A stretch of 64,000 nt of DNA from Lewinellaceae bacterium (GTDB lineage: Bacteria; Bacteroidota; Bacteroidia; Chitinophagales; Saprospiraceae): assembly GCA_020636005.1 (NCBI GenBank), contig JACJYR010000004.1, positions 434,001-498,000 of the forward strand, read 5' to 3'. Under the pieces are notes generated by a model, which made no database searches, had not been told where the DNA came from, and was given only the letters and a program-made list of their open reading frames with translations. Positions 18,009 to 27,224 of the stretch are shown here, piece by piece (position 1 is the first letter of the stretch; every line of letters begins with the position of its first letter). Made by a program: the position numbers and the translations under genes.

Positions 18009-18485
18009 ATGAAAATAAAAATCATTCTGTCAGTATTGATGTGGAGCATTTATTACTCCATAGCCAATGGCCAGGCTGTGCTGAACACTACCGGGGCGAC
18101 CGTTCAAGGAAGCAATTTTTTTGTTGATTATTCCGTGGGGGAAGTTTCTACTGCAACAGTTGGAACACCTGGCGCTATGAATTTTTCTACAGCGGGCGTC
18201 ATTCAACCCGACACAATCGGGGTTAATGGCGTCCATGAATATTTTGACAGTCAGTATTACTTAAAGGTCTTTCCGAATCCTGTTTCGCAACAATTGACGA
18301 TAGAGACTGATTTCTCCGGATTCCACCATTTTCAGTTTACCAACCAACTTGGACAAAAAGCCTTCAATGGCGTCTTCGACTACTCTCCCGTTGATTTGTC
18401 GTGGATGCCAACTGGCTCTTATTTCCTCACATTGACCTCGGACGACCAAAATATTTCTAAAACCATCAAAATCATCAAACAATGA
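18009..18485 (+). CDS. Small T9SS-sorted secreted protein
   Basis: 158 residues: signal peptide (MKIKIILSVLMWSIYYSIANG), a short Gly/Thr-rich region (LNTTGATVQGSNFFVDYSVG, the usual head of small Bacteroidota surface proteins), then a type A T9SS C-terminal sorting domain from about 83 (YLKVFPNPVSQQLTIETD, later LSWMPTGSYFLTLTS, ending KTIKIIKQ). The stop overlaps the ATG of the next gene by four bases (ATGA), so the two are translationally coupled. Its leader matches that of the 14261 gene. Probably exported together with or helping display of the downstream S74 protein. Confidence 0.85.
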   Translation: MKIKIILSVLMWSIYYSIANGQAVLNTTGATVQGSNFFVDYSVGEVSTATVGTPGAMNFSTAGVIQPDTIGVNGVHEYFDSQYYLKVFPNPVSQQLTIETDFSGFHHFQFTNQLGQKAFNGVFDYSPVDLSWMPTGSYFLTLTSDDQNISKTIKIIKQ

Positions 18486-20746
18486 AAGCATTATTTACCA
18501 CCCTATTTTTTTCCATTTTTGCCACAATCCTGTTTTCTCAAGCGCCGCAGGGTATTAATTACCAGGCGATTTATAGGAATGCCATGGGGCACCCAGTCAG
18601 CCAGCCTATTTCTGTGACATTTGATATTTATTCCAATAGTACGGGAACAGACCCTTCAGATTACAGCGAAACACATTCAACCACTTCGGCTCCTTTGACT
18701 GGTCTTTTTAATCTCAAGATTGGTGAAAAAAATCCAGCAGCTTTTTCTGCTATCGACTGGGCCTCCGGGTTAAAATATTTGAAAGTAACTATCAATGGAG
18801 TGGCAGGGCCTGTAACGGAGATGCTGAGTGTGCCGTATGCGTTATATGCTAAAAGTGCAGGAAATACAGGTTCCACTTATGGTGCAGGCCCAGGCATTTC
18901 TATTAATGGCGACACAATCTCAAATGAAGGTGATTTAAGCAGCACGAATGAAATTCAGCAACTTGAAATAAATGGCAACACACTTATTTTGAGTAATGGA
19001 GGTGGCTCTGTCAACTTGCCGGGTGATGCCGATTCAAATCCTCAAAACGAAATACAACAGCTTCAGCTCACTGGAAATACCCTTTTCTTAACCAATGGTG
19101 GCGGTATGGTTACCCTCCCCAGCACACCTACTTATACACCGGGCAATGGCATCTCCATAAACAACGGCGTCATAACAAATACTGGTGATGCTGACGCCAA
19201 TCCATCCAATGAAATTCAGCAACTCCAACTCAACGGCTCCACCCTAACACTATCCAATGGCGGTGGCTCGGTAAATATCCCACCCGATGCCGATAGCAAC
19301 CCTTCCAATGAAATACAAACCCTTTCCCTTGCAGGTAATGTATTGTCTTTGTCTCAAAATGGCGGTTCTGTCACCCTGGCTTCCGGTACTGATTCACAAA
19401 CACTTTCTGTGAGCGGAAATCAGCTTTCTATTTCAAATGGGAACACAGTAGCGCTGCCGCAAGATGGAGACGGCAGTTCTACGAATGAAATCCAGAGCCT
19501 GAATTTGGTGGGAAATACTTTATCTCTTTCCAATGGTGGAGGAGCTGTGAACCTGCCAACAGCCCCGTCCTATTCAGTGGGCAGCGGCATCAGCATCGCA
19601 AACAATACAATTAGCAACACCGGAGATTTGAGCAATACGAATGAACTCCAAACACTGACAGTTACTAATAATCAACTATCTATTTCCAATGGCAATACCG
19701 TAAACTTACCTACTGGCTCAAATTATACAGCAGGCAGCGGCATAAGCATCAACAATAACATAATTAGCGCTAATGACAATAGTGCCACCAACGAAATCCA
19801 ACAATTGCAATTAGCCGGTGACCAATTATCCTTATTGCCTTCAGGGGGGACAGTAACTTTACCCAATAGCGGCGGAGGAATTTATATTAATAGCAACGGA
19901 AACGGACCAGGCACTACTTGTGGAACGGGCTTCCTACCGTTTGAATGTACCCAATGCGCCAACGGTTTTTCCTCTTTCAAAGTAACCAACAATTGCGATG
20001 GCAATGCTATTCATGGGGTCGCTTCATCAAGTGCTGGCATTAAAGCCGGTGTTTTTGGTGCCGCTGAGGGGTTTGAAGGAAACGGCACTTGGGGCCAATG
20101 CAATGTGGGAGATAATGCATGGGGTGTTTATGGAAAATCGGACTCCGGATATGGCATTGTTGGTTATACCGGGCATACGAACAATTCTATCTCCGGAGCG
20201 GCCGGGCTTTTCAATTATCGGATAGTAGTAAGTAATATCGGGCAGTTTAATTTTTCAAACTGGGCAAACGCCAGTAATGCCGTTTTAAACTGGTTTGGCG
20301 TTACAACAAGCTCTGACATCCGCCTAAAGAAAGATGTAGAACCAATAAATTATGGTTTAAATGAAGTTATGCAAATGAAACCTGTTTCTTACCATTGGAA
20401 AGTAGAGCCAGAAGGCATGCAAAAAAGTTTAGGGTTCATTGCGCAAGACATGGAAAAGGTAATACCCAATGTGATTATTCGACCCACGGAAGATGAAATT
20501 AGATCCAGCCAGAATGAAAATAACCCGTTCAAAAGCAGTGAGGAATACAAGGGAGAAGAACCAAAATTGTCTATGAAATATCAGGATCTAATTCCTGTAC
20601 TTGTAAAAGCAATCCAGGAACAACAGACCCAAATCGAAACTTTGAAAGAAGAACTGAATGCCAAATCTGGCCAGGTAAACAATCTTTCCGCCCGACTAAG
20701 TAAGCTGGAAAATGCCAATAACAATGAAACCAAGCCTGATAAATAA
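18482..20746 (+). CDS. Tail-fibre-like surface protein with S74 chaperone domain
   Basis: 754 residues. Signal peptide (MKALFTTLFFSIFATILFSQ) followed by the Bacteroidota head motif APQGINYQAIYRNAMGHPV and MLSVPYALYAKSAG. Residues about 150-470 contain ten or so repeats of the type NEIQQLQLNGSTLTLSNGGG, predicted beta-rich. A Cys-containing middle (GTTCGTGFLPFECTQCANGF) precedes a Peptidase_S74 domain from about 610 (SSDIRLKKDVEPINYG; GFIAQDMEKVIPNV) and a C-terminal coiled coil (QEQQTQIETLKEELNAKSGQ). Start overlaps the previous stop by four bases. Probably a trimeric, self-processing fibre. Composition is more AT-rich than the 14261 gene. Confidence 0.88.
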   Translation: MKALFTTLFFSIFATILFSQAPQGINYQAIYRNAMGHPVSQPISVTFDIYSNSTGTDPSDYSETHSTTSAPLTGLFNLKIGEKNPAAFSAIDWASGLKYLKVTINGVAGPVTEMLSVPYALYAKSAGNTGSTYGAGPGISINGDTISNEGDLSSTNEIQQLEINGNTLILSNGGGSVNLPGDADSNPQNEIQQLQLTGNTLFLTNGGGMVTLPSTPTYTPGNGISINNGVITNTGDADANPSNEIQQLQLNGSTLTLSNGGGSVNIPPDADSNPSNEIQTLSLAGNVLSLSQNGGSVTLASGTDSQTLSVSGNQLSISNGNTVALPQDGDGSSTNEIQSLNLVGNTLSLSNGGGAVNLPTAPSYSVGSGISIANNTISNTGDLSNTNELQTLTVTNNQLSISNGNTVNLPTGSNYTAGSGISINNNIISANDNSATNEIQQLQLAGDQLSLLPSGGTVTLPNSGGGIYINSNGNGPGTTCGTGFLPFECTQCANGFSSFKVTNNCDGNAIHGVASSSAGIKAGVFGAAEGFEGNGTWGQCNVGDNAWGVYGKSDSGYGIVGYTGHTNNSISGAAGLFNYRIVVSNIGQFNFSNWANASNAVLNWFGVTTSSDIRLKKDVEPINYGLNEVMQMKPVSYHWKVEPEGMQKSLGFIAQDMEKVIPNVIIRPTEDEIRSSQNENNPFKSSEEYKGEEPKLSMKYQDLIPVLVKAIQEQQTQIETLKEELNAKSGQVNNLSARLSKLENANNNETKPDK

Positions 20747-20833
20747 TCTTAAATAACACTTGCTTATTAAAGATAAAGCCATTGGCATTAATGTATTTTC
20801 TTGACGAGTTTTTTTTTATCCCTAAAATTCACG

Positions 20834-20868
20834 GGGGCAGCCTCCCCACAGGGCTGCCTCCACTTTTT
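20834..20868 (+). terminator. Terminator-like hairpin
   Basis: GGCAGCC / GGCTGCC stem with an eight-base loop followed by TCCACTTTTTC, 90 bp after the S74 protein gene. Moderate strength. Confidence 0.5.
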
Positions 20869-20894
20869 CAAACCACACCTAAAACTCAACTATC

Positions 20895-21182
20895 ATGGAA
20901 ACAAAATATCCCTGTTGGGTCAAGGTCAGCCTGTTGGGCTCCCGCAAAAGGCAGGCCGTCAAGAATTGGGCTATCGTGCCGCTTCTTTTATTTACTTTCA
21001 ACTTCGCCGATATCATTTACATCTATTATACGGAAAAAAGGTGGGATGAAATAAGCATAAAATGGAGCATAGCATTCCTGGCCATTTTCCTGTTTTACCA
21101 TTTTTCCATCCGCTGGGTGGACAAGCACGGCGACTGGGACAATATCAAGGAACACTGGGCAGACTGGAAAGACCTGTTATAG
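20895..21182 (+). CDS. Small two-helix membrane protein
   Basis: 95 residues. After a short basic N terminus (ETKYPCWVKVSLLGSRKRQA) there are two transmembrane helices, about 26-46 (AIVPLLLFTFNFADIIYIYY) and 57-75 (IKWSIAFLAIFLFYHFSIRW), and a charged tail (DKHGDWDNIKEHWADWKDLL). No signal peptide. I do not recognise the family. A dispersed repeat begins at its stop codon. Confidence 0.65.
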   Translation: METKYPCWVKVSLLGSRKRQAVKNWAIVPLLLFTFNFADIIYIYYTEKRWDEISIKWSIAFLAIFLFYHFSIRWVDKHGDWDNIKEHWADWKDLL

Positions 21183-21287
21183 ACAAACGTCATTAAAAGT
21201 CATTGGTCATTGAAGTCATTTTATTGAAAGTCAGTGACTTAGAATTTTATCCCAATCAATTTTAAATGTGACTATCTATAAAAGGTA
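21177..21287 (+). repeat. Dispersed ~110-bp repeat, copy 1
   Basis: Nearly the same sequence occurs at 40097-40208 in the same orientation. It contains four short words GTCATT (CGTCATTAAAAGTCATTGG and onward), then TTTTATTGAAA, GTCAGTGACTTAG and CCCAATCAATTTTAAATGTG. It starts at the stop codon of the small membrane protein. Between it and the lipoprotein gene at 21477 no convincing gene is seen, only a short hydrophobic frame near 21276-21366 without a good start. Confidence 0.8.
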
Positions 21288-21476
21288 TCATTGTGATCGC
21301 GCTGTTGATGGGTCTCGTCCTGCCAGAGGCGATATCGGGAATGGTGGAGGGGTTTTCTTCAAAATAAAAGCATGTACCGTATGGCGTGTCTTTTTAAAAA
21401 TATCATCAATATGGTCTTGGCAAGTCATGGCTTACGGTCAAATGGCGTCCTTGTTTTGCACCCAAGCTGTAACTCA

Positions 21477-22037
21477 ATGATGCACCACCTTTTCAGAAAA
21501 ATCCTGCCCCTCCTTGCATGCTTCCTGCTCGTTGGCGCCTGCAAGAAAGAAGCCACCCCGGATCCCTGCCTAACCGACCCCAGCCAATGCCCGCCGCCAG
21601 ACCTCTGCGCCAGCACGGACAACTGCGACGACGGTATCCTGGACGAACTGTTGAAGAACTGGAGCCCGATAGGCGGAATTTTTGAAGGGCAATCCGTCTT
21701 GAGCTCAGCTTGCATTAATGGGAGTTGCCCGGACATCTTTTTCACATTCTTCAAAGACTCGACCTACCTGATTGAAACAGTCAAGGTGTACCCCGACTCC
21801 AGCGGCATGCAGCCTATCGTCGTACAGGGCCAGGAAACGGGCACTTACCGGGTGGGTAATTGTATATGCTACCAAAATGGCAACTGGTGGGATGGCTACA
21901 GACTGTCTAAAGATGGCAAGGTTTATTTTTCCCCGGCGGATGGTGGTGCATACCAGGTGAACTTTCAACATTTCTCCGGCGGGATGTTCCTGACCAATTC
22001 CAGCCGTGATTCGACGCTTCAACTTTTTATGAACTGA
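21477..22037 (+). CDS. Lipoprotein, lipocalin-like small domain
   Basis: 186 residues from the ATG at 21477 (a second ATG follows directly). The signal peptide MMHHLFRKILPLLACFLLVG ends in the lipobox LVGAC. A Cys-rich spacer (DPCLTDPSQCPPPDLC) leads to a compact beta-rich domain (NWSPIGGIFEGQSVLS; FFTFFKDSTYLIETVKVYPD; TGTYRVGNCICYQNGNWWDG) of the kind seen in lipocalin-like lipoproteins of Bacteroidota. Function unknown. A decayed paralogue of its C-terminal half lies at 4735-5057, with similarity continuing into the 3' flank. Confidence 0.8.
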   Translation: MMHHLFRKILPLLACFLLVGACKKEATPDPCLTDPSQCPPPDLCASTDNCDDGILDELLKNWSPIGGIFEGQSVLSSACINGSCPDIFFTFFKDSTYLIETVKVYPDSSGMQPIVVQGQETGTYRVGNCICYQNGNWWDGYRLSKDGKVYFSPADGGAYQVNFQHFSGGMFLTNSSRDSTLQLFMN

Positions 22038-22152
22038 ACCAAGCTTATATCAACAGGGAAGATCAATAAATTAAACACTACTATTGATCACAAAACATTG
22101 GAAAACGGGCCAGCATGTAAATTTGACGGCCACCTTCAGCGTTGAAAAATGC

Positions 22153-23067
22153 TTATTCCAATTTGAACTTCACGGGCAGGTTAAACCTGGTGCCCACTGC
22201 CGTCCCTTCAATTTTACCCGGCAGCCAATCGGGCATAGACGCTACTACACTTTTTGATTCGAGGCCGCAACCGGCACCGATATCCCGCACCACTTCAATA
22301 TCGGCCACCTTTCCCACGGAAGTAATGGTAAAGCTTACAACCACCATCCCTTCCACGCCATTTTCCCTGGCGACTGCCGGATAGCGGATATGCCCATAAA
22401 TAAACTTTAACATTTCCATATCGGAACATTCCTTCAGTTCTTCCTTTGACTTCCCTTTCTCCTTACATCCGGGAAACCTGGGGAGATCATCCACCGTTAA
22501 AAAAACCAGGTTCGACAGCGGTTCGGGCGTTTCATCCCCGTCTTTCCATCTCGCCCAATGGTCATCTTTCTTCACATTGAGGATTTTTTGCCAGCCACTC
22601 ATAATCCGCTGGTAAACAGGATCTGTGAGGCGCTTACCCAAGGTGTCCATAATGCCAAAACTTCCGGATTCCAGATAAATAACAGCATCTCCCATGGTCT
22701 CCAAAGAATCGTAATCTGGCTTGAGCATATAGTTGCCCTGCAGGTCAATTAACCCGAATTTACCTTCCTGTTTCACACAAGCGGTAGCATGTTTAAAATT
22801 TTCGACCGACTCGAATTGGGGGGAAATTGATGCATGGCCTTCCGTATCAATAAAACCCCATACCCCGCCTACCTTGACTGCTGCCAGATTATTGTAAAAG
22901 TAGTTGGCTTCCTCAAACTGGAAATCTATAACCGGATTGCCAAGTCTATCCGTAAAGCCCCACTTGCCGTCCATTTCTTTTGGATAGATGCCCTGCGCAG
23001 CTGCTGGGTAGGATGTAACACAAAAGGCAAAGCAGAAGAGGAGCAAAGGAAGGAGGGAATTTTTCAT
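22153..23067 (-). CDS. Secreted WG-repeat protein with TonB C-terminal domain
   Basis: 304 residues from the ATG at 23067, chosen because MKNSLLPLLLFCFAFCVTSY is a signal peptide. Residues about 25-165 hold four WG-type repeats (KWGFTDRLGN, VWGFIDTEGH, KFGLIDLQGN, SFGIMDTLGK), a beta fold used for protein binding. The C-terminal 90 residues are a TonB C-terminal domain (IRYPAVARENGVEGMVVVSF, TITSVGKVADIEVVRDIGAG). Having a cleavable signal instead of the usual N-terminal membrane anchor makes a true energy-transducing role doubtful; many Bacteroidota proteins reuse this domain. It converges with the lipoprotein gene at 21477. Confidence 0.88.
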   Translation of the reverse strand: MKNSLLPLLLFCFAFCVTSYPAAAQGIYPKEMDGKWGFTDRLGNPVIDFQFEEANYFYNNLAAVKVGGVWGFIDTEGHASISPQFESVENFKHATACVKQEGKFGLIDLQGNYMLKPDYDSLETMGDAVIYLESGSFGIMDTLGKRLTDPVYQRIMSGWQKILNVKKDDHWARWKDGDETPEPLSNLVFLTVDDLPRFPGCKEKGKSKEELKECSDMEMLKFIYGHIRYPAVARENGVEGMVVVSFTITSVGKVADIEVVRDIGAGCGLESKSVVASMPDWLPGKIEGTAVGTRFNLPVKFKLE

Positions 23068-23329
23068 AATGATTGGTTTTTTTGTTGGGCAACGTTTCAA
23101 ATTAATAGAATGCTGTTTGTATGTCCAAATTGTTAGCAAGTGCTGCATGTTCATGCTTAAATCCTGTTATTACTGATGCACTTATTGAAAGCGGATATGG
23201 GTTGCTGCAGCAAATCCATATCAACCTGTATCAATGCTTATCGGCAACTTTCTAATGCAATTGCCCTATTTTGCCTTCATTTGAAATAGATCAAATTGCG
23301 CCTGGCTGGATTTTCTCAACGAATAGTCC

Positions 23330-23368
23330 AAAAAAATACGGTGCCCCGTTTTAAAACAAAGCACCGTA
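23330..23368 (-). terminator. Rho-independent terminator of the 23457 gene
   Basis: Read on the minus strand, TACGGTGC and GCACCGTA form a perfect eight-pair stem followed by seven T. It lies about 90 bp after the stop of the nine-repeat T9SS gene. Confidence 0.9.
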
Positions 23369-23456
23369 ATGGATATGATACTGAAATTAAGATAGTCCAG
23401 TTATTTTGCCAAAATCAAATCAAAGGCTTTCAAGGCCCCATCCGCCGTCAACCGTC

Positions 23457-26400
23457 CTATTGCTTCACCAATCGCTTTATCACCTGCGTCCCGCCAACTT
23501 GAATTTTCAGGATATAAACGCCCGAGGCCAATCCGTCCAGGCTGACAAACCGGGTGTCCTGGCCATATTGGCGAATGGTTTTCCCAGTGACATCGGCCAA
23601 CTGCACTTCCTGAACATCCGTTCCCGGCAGGGTTTGGATGGAAACGTAATCACTCGCCGGGTTGGGGTAAACCGCTATGGGTATCCCGCTTCCGGGTTCC
23701 GAAACACTGGTCAATAGATTCGCCACCTTCGAGGGACGGTACAAGGGGATGACCACCTCGTTTTCCTGAATAGCCCTCACATTGGTAATGCTGACAGACA
23801 TACTCTCCTTGCCTGCAATATTGTCAATGATGCCAATAAAACCAGCTATCTGGCCATAGCCGGACACGTCGTTCTGGTCGCTGCGGGCCAATGCCACTTC
23901 AATCCTGCCCTCGTCCGCAAAGGTTTTGTCAAACGTGAGCAGGTTTACATCGTTGACGCCCAGCCAGCTTGGATCGTACGCCAGGTCAATGCTGGAAGGC
24001 GGGATGATCTCCGGGTCGAAGTTCAGGGTAAAGGCAATACCGTAAAGGTTTTCCACCGGCTTGTCCAGGGTGCCGAGCATGATAGGTGCGATGAACTGGT
24101 TGCCCTTCGGCAAAAAGTCGGGCAGGTCAACAAAGAACGGCGGATCGTTTTCCGTACCGCCCAACAGCACAGGAGGGCCGGGGCTGCCGTGCGACTCACC
24201 ATAATTCTGGAGGATGGCCTGCAGGTCCTGCTTGTCCACCGTGCCGTTGCCGTCGCAGTCGGCGTGTTTGAAATTGGTATTGTTGGCAAAATACTGCGGC
24301 CAGTTGTCTGCTGCAATGGGCGACCACTCCCAGCCCTGTGTGCTCCTCGCAGGGCCGGTGGCACCATAGGCCAGGCCAATGCTGAGGATATCGAAATGGC
24401 CCACCAACTGGTCGGTGTTCACATCGCCGGGCCAAACATTGGGGTTCATGCAATCCGGCGACTCGAAAGTGGCCGTGGCGCAACAGTTTGGATTGTCATT
24501 GATACAAACAGTGATGGACTGTTGCGGCTGGCCGTCGTCATGGAAATGGGGGATGATGACGCCCGGCAGGCTCGACAGCGGAAAATAACCCACCACGTTG
24601 CCATTGTAATAGACATCAAAGAAATTGTTGGTGGCATTTTCAAAATCAAAATTCAGCCAAAGATTATAGGTGCCGTCCGAATGGCAAGAACCTGGGTCAA
24701 CCAACAAATCCGTGATGGCGCAATCGCCGGTTATTCCGCAGTCAACCGTCCCCACATTTACATTGTCGGAACAATTCGGGTGGTTGAGGTCATACACGAT
24801 GAATTCATAAGGGGTGGTGCCGTTGCCCACCAACGGCCCAATGCTGATCGGGATATCGTCATAGGAGTAAAGGCCATAAGAGATACCGTTGCCAGCGACT
24901 ACAAAAGCAGGGCCGGTATTGTTGTGCTGGAATTCCAGGCTTACGTGGAAAGTACCGTCACTGGCGCAGGGATGGACATCTGCCACCAGGTCGAAAATAT
25001 GGCAGTCATTGCCGCCACCATTGCAGTTGGGCACATCCACCACCACAAAATCGTGGCAACCGGGGTGCTGCACATCGCTGGCGCCAAATTCGAGTTGCCC
25101 AACATTGTTGCCGGGAAAAGGGCCTATCGTCACCGGCAGATCGGCATAGCTGAAAAACCCGTAAACATTGCCGTTGCCATATACTTTGAAGCCGTCGTTG
25201 CCAACGTTGGCATATTCAAAATCAAGGGTAACGAAGTATTGGCCGGCAGAGTCGCAGTCCGAAGTTTCCGCTGTGAGGTCGTAAATATGGCAGTCGTTGC
25301 TGCAATAAACCGGACCGAACTGCAGGAAACCGTGGCAATCGGGATACTGGTTATCATTGACGTTTATTTCATAAACAACCCCGCCCTGCAGGGGGCCTAC
25401 CGTGTAGAACTGCTGCCCATAAGGGAACGGCCCAAATGTTTGGCCGTTGGCATGTACGGAAAAGCCTTCGCCGCCAACGCCCGAATACTGGAAATCGAGG
25501 TCGAGCAGGTATTGGCCATCGTTGTTGCAGGGGTGGGCTTCTGCAATGAGGTCGTAAATATGGCAGCCTGATGGCTGGCAATCGGGCGCTTCAAACTGGA
25601 TGGTGGCGCAGCAATTGGGCTGGTCGTTCATGCAGATGGTCAGCACCGGGTTTGCCTCGCCATTGTCCTGGAAATTATGGATGGTCAAGGGCAGGTTGGC
25701 GATGTTGCCGGAAGCGATGATGGCACCGGCATAGCCTACCTTGAAATTATTTGTGATAGAGTTGGTGGGGATAAAGTTGATCGTCACCGGATAGTTGCCA
25801 TCGTTGTTGCAATCGCCCGGCACGGCTTCCAGTTCGGTGATGTTGCAGTCGCCCGTATTGGGGCAGTCCACCATCCCCAAATTCACTGAAGTACCACAGT
25901 TGGTGATGGCGTCATCGTTTACCGCAAACTCGTAATTGGTAATTCCATTGCCGGCAAAAGGGCCAAGGGTGATGGGCAGGTCATCGTACGAAAAGTTCCC
26001 ATAATTGATGCCATTGCCGTGGATGTCAAACCCGTCGAAGCCAACATTTTCAAACTGGAAATCAATGGTCACGTAAAACATGCCGTCCTCGCAGTCGCTT
26101 GCATCGGCCACCATGTCGTAGATGTGGCAATTGCCCTGGGTACATTGGGGAGATTCAAAGACATCGGTCTTACAGCAAGTGGGCATGTCGCTGATGCACA
26201 CTTTTATTTCTTGCTGGTTGTTGCCGTTGTCGGCAAAATGGGGCAGCGTCACCGGCAGGTCTGCCAGGGCAAAATAACCGAGGCTGCTGCCTTGGTAAAG
26301 AACCTGGAAGTAGTTGTTACCAGGATTGATGTACTGAAAATTCAACGTGAGCGGATAGGTGCCGTCGTTGTTGCAATCCCCAGGCGTGGCCACGAAATCA

Positions 26401-27044
26401 AAGATTTCGCAATTGCCGGGCGTACAGGTGGGGGCGGTAAATTCCGTTTCAGCGCAACAGTCGTTGTTGTCGTTGATACAGACCGTAATGGAGGGGGAAA
26501 CTTCCCCATTGTCCTGGAAATGGTTGATGACAACGGGCAACTGGCTCAGTTCAAAATAGCCAATGTTGGTACCATTGTATTTGACATCGAAGAAGTTGTT
26601 GGTGGGGTTTACATATCCGAAATCAATTGAAAGCTGGTAGGTGCCGTCGTTGTTGCAGTTCCCGGGCGTGGCCACGAAATCAAAGATTTCGCAGGCACCC
26701 GCATTGCAGGAAACCGGCCCTACCACGACAAAATCCTGGCAATCGGGGTGCAGGATGTCCTTGGCCACGAACTCGTAATTGGTCGTGCCATTTCCCGGCA
26801 ACGGGCCAATGGTGACAGGCAAGCTGGCATAGTTGTAATTGCCATAAACAACGCCGTTCCCCTGTACTTTGAAACCTTCCCCGCCAACGCCGTCATATTG
26901 GAAATCAATGGTAACGGAAAAGAAATTGCCATCGCAAGGGTTCACCGTGGCCACCATGTCGAAGATTTGGCATTGGGCCTGCAGTTGGGCACTGGTAAGA
27001 AAGGAGGACAAGAACAGGATGGTGTAAATGGTACGGTTCATCAT
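23457..27044 (-). CDS. T9SS surface protein with nine Cys-rich beta repeats and dockerin-like segment
   Basis: 1195 residues with signal peptide (MMNRTIYTILFLSSFLTSAQ). Residues about 25-910 are nine repeats of about 95 residues, each opening with C-x-I-(F/Y)-D and holding paired Cys (CEIFDFVATPGNCNNDGTY; others CHIYDLIAEAHPCNNDGQY). Two sub-types alternate: one with HFQDNGE and a CINDNNDCC-type end, one with GGEGFKVQGNG and no CC. A dockerin-like calcium motif pair follows (GDVNTDQLVGHFDILSIG; DCDGNGTVDKQDLQAILQNY), then a cohesin-like part and the T9SS sorting domain (IAVYPNPASDYVSIQT, ending VIKRLVKQ). Head to head with LQSPFF copy B. Probably a surface adhesin; the dockerin suggests assembly with a cohesin partner. 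Confidence 0.9.
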   Translation of the reverse strand: MMNRTIYTILFLSSFLTSAQLQAQCQIFDMVATVNPCDGNFFSVTIDFQYDGVGGEGFKVQGNGVVYGNYNYASLPVTIGPLPGNGTTNYEFVAKDILHPDCQDFVVVGPVSCNAGACEIFDFVATPGNCNNDGTYQLSIDFGYVNPTNNFFDVKYNGTNIGYFELSQLPVVINHFQDNGEVSPSITVCINDNNDCCAETEFTAPTCTPGNCEIFDFVATPGDCNNDGTYPLTLNFQYINPGNNYFQVLYQGSSLGYFALADLPVTLPHFADNGNNQQEIKVCISDMPTCCKTDVFESPQCTQGNCHIYDMVADASDCEDGMFYVTIDFQFENVGFDGFDIHGNGINYGNFSYDDLPITLGPFAGNGITNYEFAVNDDAITNCGTSVNLGMVDCPNTGDCNITELEAVPGDCNNDGNYPVTINFIPTNSITNNFKVGYAGAIIASGNIANLPLTIHNFQDNGEANPVLTICMNDQPNCCATIQFEAPDCQPSGCHIYDLIAEAHPCNNDGQYLLDLDFQYSGVGGEGFSVHANGQTFGPFPYGQQFYTVGPLQGGVVYEINVNDNQYPDCHGFLQFGPVYCSNDCHIYDLTAETSDCDSAGQYFVTLDFEYANVGNDGFKVYGNGNVYGFFSYADLPVTIGPFPGNNVGQLEFGASDVQHPGCHDFVVVDVPNCNGGGNDCHIFDLVADVHPCASDGTFHVSLEFQHNNTGPAFVVAGNGISYGLYSYDDIPISIGPLVGNGTTPYEFIVYDLNHPNCSDNVNVGTVDCGITGDCAITDLLVDPGSCHSDGTYNLWLNFDFENATNNFFDVYYNGNVVGYFPLSSLPGVIIPHFHDDGQPQQSITVCINDNPNCCATATFESPDCMNPNVWPGDVNTDQLVGHFDILSIGLAYGATGPARSTQGWEWSPIAADNWPQYFANNTNFKHADCDGNGTVDKQDLQAILQNYGESHGSPGPPVLLGGTENDPPFFVDLPDFLPKGNQFIAPIMLGTLDKPVENLYGIAFTLNFDPEIIPPSSIDLAYDPSWLGVNDVNLLTFDKTFADEGRIEVALARSDQNDVSGYGQIAGFIGIIDNIAGKESMSVSITNVRAIQENEVVIPLYRPSKVANLLTSVSEPGSGIPIAVYPNPASDYVSIQTLPGTDVQEVQLADVTGKTIRQYGQDTRFVSLDGLASGVYILKIQVGGTQVIKRLVKQ

Positions 27045-27052
27045 AGATTAGA

Positions 27053-27071
27053 TTTTGATGGTACAAAAGTG
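27053..27071 (-). promoter_or_regulatory. Shared promoter-like box of secreted partner B
   Basis: On the minus strand CACTTTTGTACCATCAAAA, which matches boxes before the secreted genes at 46494, 51177 and 55068. It ends 8 bases before the start codon, so the leader would be very short. No TTG at the usual -33 distance; a T-rich stretch is there instead. Confidence 0.5.
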
Positions 27072-27224
27072 CGGGTACAGCTGCTTTGGAAAAAATACAT
27101 TTTTCGCCGATTTTTGGATTTTTTATTGCATAAATATGGCTATGATAAAAAATAAGTCATTGATTTACAATTTATAAGGTGAAATCAATTTTTGGCTTTT
27201 TTTGGATTTTATTATAAAACCAAC

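Noticed and set aside
24189..25571. A 460-residue plus-strand open frame
   Set aside because: Antisense to the nine-repeat T9SS gene; its apparent repeats mirror those of the real protein.
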